Shown in pieces: positions 28,849 through 32,286 of a stretch of DNA of 32,286 nt (positions within the stretch are counted from its first letter, which is position 1; every line of letters begins with the position of its first letter). The position numbers were made by a program, and so were the translations under genes. The DNA comes from a virus. The notes under the pieces are model-generated. The model had not been told where the DNA came from and searched no databases. It saw only the letters and a list, made by a program, of their open reading frames with translations. Location: the IMG/VR virus record IMGVR_UViG_3300047477_000206, positions 1 to 32,286 of that record; one strand, written 5' to 3'.

Positions 28849-31800
28849 ATGAAATTTATTATATCAAACAGTGCAACTTCAATCAGTAGTAAAAATGCTA
28901 CATCACATGATGTAACATTTAATGAATTTGTACAAATGTTGAATAAACCAGAATTAATAACTGCTGATTTCAGCAAGTATAAAAGTAAAATTGTAATACC
29001 AGCAAGTATGATACCTGCTGATATCAGATACACAAGAACTGAACCTAAAATTGAAATAACAAAAGATGCTGGAGGTAATAACATTGAACGTAAGTTTTTA
29101 TGTTGTTATAATGAGGATGAATTAGTAGCTGAGTTGTGGTTAAATAAGGATGGAAGTGCTACTGCATTACGTAAAACAAAGACCAACATGGTTAAAGTAT
29201 CTATGTTAGCCATTGATTTTGATGATATCACTGATAAAAATGAACTATTTCGTGTACATGAAGTATTTAATTCAATGAATTTGAACCATGTATTATATCA
29301 AAGTATATCATATGGAATTGAAAAGGAAGGCTCAATGAAATATAACTTTCGTGCTTTCATACCATTGGCTGTCGAGATACCAAAACATATGTGGGGTTAT
29401 GTTGCATCATATCTAATGATCGAACTAGAACAAAAATTATATAATGATGCTAAATGCACAGTATTGGAATTGAGAGACTGGAAATCAAAGAAAGATATAC
29501 GTAAATTCATTGATAATAGCACAATACAGGAGACTAGACACCAAATGTTTCCTTATGTACGCAATGGGCAAGATTTTGTTATTGTATCTAAAATAGATGG
29601 TAAACCAATTGAAACATATGAAGCATGTAAAAATGCAAGTAAGTTATTGAAAGAAGATAAAAATAATGCATTAGCTGTTGCAGAAAGACGAGAGAATGCT
29701 AAGAAAAAAGATGTTACAACTGGTGGTACAATAGATTTAGGTCGCAATGTATTGGGTCAAATATCATGGAGTGATTTTGATTTAGAACATTTTATATATT
29801 CAATAGGTGCTGATTTAACATTTGATAACCATGATAAATGGGTTGGTCGTTGCCCTAATGAAGCAAGTCACAAATCTGCCTCTGGTTCAAAGGACTTTCA
29901 TATAAGAGATACAGGAGAAATTCCAGTTGTATCTTGTAGTCATGCTTCATGTGCATATCATGGAGAAGGGGCAACAACTCGCCTGTTCACTGATTATTCT
30001 AATAGAGTTGATAGTAACTACATAAAACATTATAAGTCCAGTCCAAAAATAGAATTTGTTCCTTTAGTAGAAGAGTTTGAACAAAAAGTAATAGAAAAGA
30101 AATCTTATGAACTAGAAATTGAAAAAACATATGGTAATATTGAAGATGCTTTCAAATTAAATAATGATTATCAACTTATCATTGGAAAGACAGGTGTTGG
30201 TAAAAGTACAATTATTGCAAAAAAGACAGCAAAAATAGATGGCCCTGTATTAATTCTATGTAGTACAATTGCAGAATGCTCACAAATGTACGAAACTCTA
30301 GTTAAAGAAGGAATAAGTATAGATGACATGCATGTTTTAACATCTGAAAATTCTAAAATAGAAAATGCTAGGATAGTTATAACTCACTATTACTACACAT
30401 TGAGAAGAGGTCATAGCACAGATTTATACAATCTAGTAGATTGGGTCGATGAACATGAACCAACTCTTTTCTGTGATGAAATAGATACGTATACTCAAAT
30501 TGCATTCAATCAGATTCAATTATCAACTCGTTATGGCAAAAATATAGAAAAAGATTTACATATTAAAATTGATACTTGTAGAAGTTTTGCTTGTAATAGA
30601 ATGATGTGTGATAATTGTCACAAACAAGATCGTGTATGGCGTGAATATCAATCAGGTCAGCCTATTTTTAAATATTATAATAACCCACGTAATTACATTT
30701 TTCATGATGATAGACGTACTAACCTAGATCAATTAAGTAGTGTTAATAACGTAACTGATGAAATTGTTATAAAGAGCACAAAATTACATACATTATCATA
30801 TAAGAAATTAGCATGGACAGTTGCTGATCTTGATAATCCATTTGAACTTGATTCCAATGATCATTACTACATTAATGATATCATAGCAACTTCATTATAT
30901 GCATTCAAAATATCTACTAATGAAGATTTAAAGGAATACAATTTGAATATATTTCGTCAGCTTGCTGATAAATATAAGAATGCACATCAAAAAGATTATT
31001 CAGAAGATAAAATGAAAACATGGGTAAATAATGAAATGAATAAGATGCATCTATATCCATATCATACATGTGGAGTAGAAACATTGTGCTATTTAGACAC
31101 TAAGGGTTTTTCTCGTATTATAAGCCGTTCTAAGAAGCGATTCTTCTTGACTGGTACTATCACTCCATACCAGTTAAAAACACTTAATAGCCTATGCTCT
31201 GGGGAATTAAAACAGTATATAGTAGAGACTCCTGTAGATGCAAATGGAAAACCATTATTTCAGCCTATTAAAAATCTATTGGTACTAACTACAACTGGTG
31301 ATATTGACTTTTCTAAACACTATAAATATGTAGTTGATAATATTAAAGTAAAAACTATAAATGGTGTTAAGATAAATAAAGTATTTACTGTAGTAGATAC
31401 AAAATCAACATTGGATAAATTAAAAACTACTTCACATGAGCATATGGGATTCTTTGACCCTGATAGTAAATGTGTTACTGTTACTGAAAATCTACGCAAT
31501 GGAAATTGGAACATATTAGCAACGCACAAGCGTTCATCACTAACTCGTGGTATAAATTTAGGTGAATTCTCTGTAATTTACTATGATTATCAAGCTAATA
31601 AGAGTATGAATGCCTATGATTTTGGTGAAACACAAGACATTGAAGAAGCTAGAACACTGGAACATACTACATTAACGCTTCAAGGAACAGGTCGTATCAA
31701 TAGAAAGCCAATCATCAATGGTGAATTAAGCGACGATGCTCCTAATAAAGTAATAATTATTTATAACGCATTTGAAAACGATTCTGAAAATAATGAAATT

Positions 31801-32232
31801 GATGTAACTGATAGACTTAACGAAATGATGCTTAAAGAATATGAAGGTAGATGTGATACAGTAAATGCTATAAAATTAAATCGTTATTTCAATGAAGAAG
31901 ATTTGGTTCGTATTTCTGCTCATGCATTTAATAAATTTATTAACTATGGTGAAGTAGATATTATTAGACCTATGATTCCTAAAGAATATTTTACTAAATC
32001 TTGGAGCGATTTCAAGGATAGTCATATAGTTCATAAACTTTTTACTAAAGAAGAGTTCGATGAAATAAAGGAATTAGCTAAATATTCAGAGAAATTAGAA
32101 GAATATATAGAAAAATATACAGGTTTATCATTAGTAGAACGTAGAAGATCATGCAATTGGGATAGATTGAAGGATAAAATTCCTCAAAAACTTCTAAAAT
32201 CTTATCTAAATTTCTTTGAAGAAGAAAAATAA
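28849..32232 (+). CDS. Primase-polymerase (AEP) fused to an SF2 helicase
   Basis: ATG at 28849 follows AAAGG and the promoter; an upstream in-frame ATG at 28792 would lie before the transcription start. The 1127-aa product has three parts. (1) Residues about 60-240: archaeo-eukaryotic primase-like domain with D123-F-D125, a FRAFIPL strand (R168), D222 and R230...P235. (2) About 325-372: zinc finger C335-x5-H341...C363-x4-C368. (3) About 430-980: helicase with GKTGVGKST (446-454), DEID (543-546), LTGT (767-770) and QGTGRINR (945-952), typical of superfamily 2. It would unwind DNA and make primers at the phage origin. The expected motif-II histidine (SxH) reads SIS here. Confidence 0.8.
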   Translation: MKFIISNSATSISSKNATSHDVTFNEFVQMLNKPELITADFSKYKSKIVIPASMIPADIRYTRTEPKIEITKDAGGNNIERKFLCCYNEDELVAELWLNKDGSATALRKTKTNMVKVSMLAIDFDDITDKNELFRVHEVFNSMNLNHVLYQSISYGIEKEGSMKYNFRAFIPLAVEIPKHMWGYVASYLMIELEQKLYNDAKCTVLELRDWKSKKDIRKFIDNSTIQETRHQMFPYVRNGQDFVIVSKIDGKPIETYEACKNASKLLKEDKNNALAVAERRENAKKKDVTTGGTIDLGRNVLGQISWSDFDLEHFIYSIGADLTFDNHDKWVGRCPNEASHKSASGSKDFHIRDTGEIPVVSCSHASCAYHGEGATTRLFTDYSNRVDSNYIKHYKSSPKIEFVPLVEEFEQKVIEKKSYELEIEKTYGNIEDAFKLNNDYQLIIGKTGVGKSTIIAKKTAKIDGPVLILCSTIAECSQMYETLVKEGISIDDMHVLTSENSKIENARIVITHYYYTLRRGHSTDLYNLVDWVDEHEPTLFCDEIDTYTQIAFNQIQLSTRYGKNIEKDLHIKIDTCRSFACNRMMCDNCHKQDRVWREYQSGQPIFKYYNNPRNYIFHDDRRTNLDQLSSVNNVTDEIVIKSTKLHTLSYKKLAWTVADLDNPFELDSNDHYYINDIIATSLYAFKISTNEDLKEYNLNIFRQLADKYKNAHQKDYSEDKMKTWVNNEMNKMHLYPYHTCGVETLCYLDTKGFSRIISRSKKRFFLTGTITPYQLKTLNSLCSGELKQYIVETPVDANGKPLFQPIKNLLVLTTTGDIDFSKHYKYVVDNIKVKTINGVKINKVFTVVDTKSTLDKLKTTSHEHMGFFDPDSKCVTVTENLRNGNWNILATHKRSSLTRGINLGEFSVIYYDYQANKSMNAYDFGETQDIEEARTLEHTTLTLQGTGRINRKPIINGELSDDAPNKVIIIYNAFENDSENNEIDVTDRLNEMMLKEYEGRCDTVNAIKLNRYFNEEDLVRISAHAFNKFINYGEVDIIRPMIPKEYFTKSWSDFKDSHIVHKLFTKEEFDEIKELAKYSEKLEEYIEKYTGLSLVERRRSCNWDRLKDKIPQKLLKSYLNFFEEEK

Positions 32233-32252
32233 TGAAAAAAGTGAAAAATAAT

Positions 32253-32281
32253 TTGTCAAACGTAATAAAAAGATGTATATT
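32253..32281 (+). promoter_or_regulatory. Promoter at the right edge, downstream of the primase-helicase
   Basis: TTGTCA (32253-32258), 17 bases, TATATT (32276-32281); the last 15 bases equal 28806-28820. It would drive a plus-strand gene beyond the window, probably another replication gene. Confidence 0.7.
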
Positions 32282-32286
32282 TATAT

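Overview
The window is AT-rich, densely packed tailed-bacteriophage DNA with ATGA/TAATG overlaps throughout, strong AGGAG-type ribosome binding sites, and no rRNA, tRNA, CRISPR or host metabolic genes. The virion genes form a P22-like short-tailed (podovirus) set: terminase large subunit, a portal of P22 type, a scaffold of about 302 aa, a P22-type coat protein, gp4-like and gp10-like tail accessory factors, four putative ejection proteins, and receptor-binding proteins with a P22 tailspike-like N-terminal adaptor. A peptidase M15 endolysin and a Rha-family regulator fit a Gram-negative host, but the host is inferred and not shown. The window is probably only part of a genome: the first gene is cut by the left edge, and the right edge falls just after a promoter. 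No integrase or CI-like repressor is visible.

Layout. (1) 1-4170, plus strand: a cassette of small early genes (a putative ssDNA-binding protein with an acidic DELPF tail, three ribbon-helix-helix-like proteins, a Cys-rich microprotein, two tiny membrane proteins and several unknowns), read from at least two sigma70-like promoters (2452, 3407) and closed by a bidirectional terminator (4172-4206). (2) 4209-25748, minus strand: late genes. Read in the direction of transcription (right to left) they are tailspike, collagen-like fibre, an unknown, a membrane protein, a DUF1353 protein, HNH endonuclease, endolysin, an unknown ORF at the terS position, TerL, portal, scaffold, coat, connectors, the gp10-like protein and the ejection proteins. 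(3) 25877-28499, minus strand: two small acidic ORFs, a Rha-family regulator, a sigma-factor-like protein and a RusA-like resolvase. (4) 28500-28848: a non-coding divergent region full of inverted and direct repeats, a candidate replication origin and control region. (5) 28849-32232, plus strand: a large primase-polymerase/SF2 helicase fusion, followed by another promoter at the right edge.

How it may work together. Host-type promoters (TTGACA/N17/TATATT) precede the early genes and rha. The sigma-like protein could redirect RNA polymerase to a 32-33 bp element that occurs exactly three times, always on the minus strand and always just upstream of a late gene block (spike, scaffold/coat, connectors). 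Two of the three copies directly follow an intrinsic terminator. The rha transcript begins with a structured leader that contains an intrinsic terminator and an alternative pairing able to disrupt it. The sigma/late-element pair, the rha leader, the repeat-rich divergent region and the PrimPol-SF2 fusion are the most noteworthy parts of the window.
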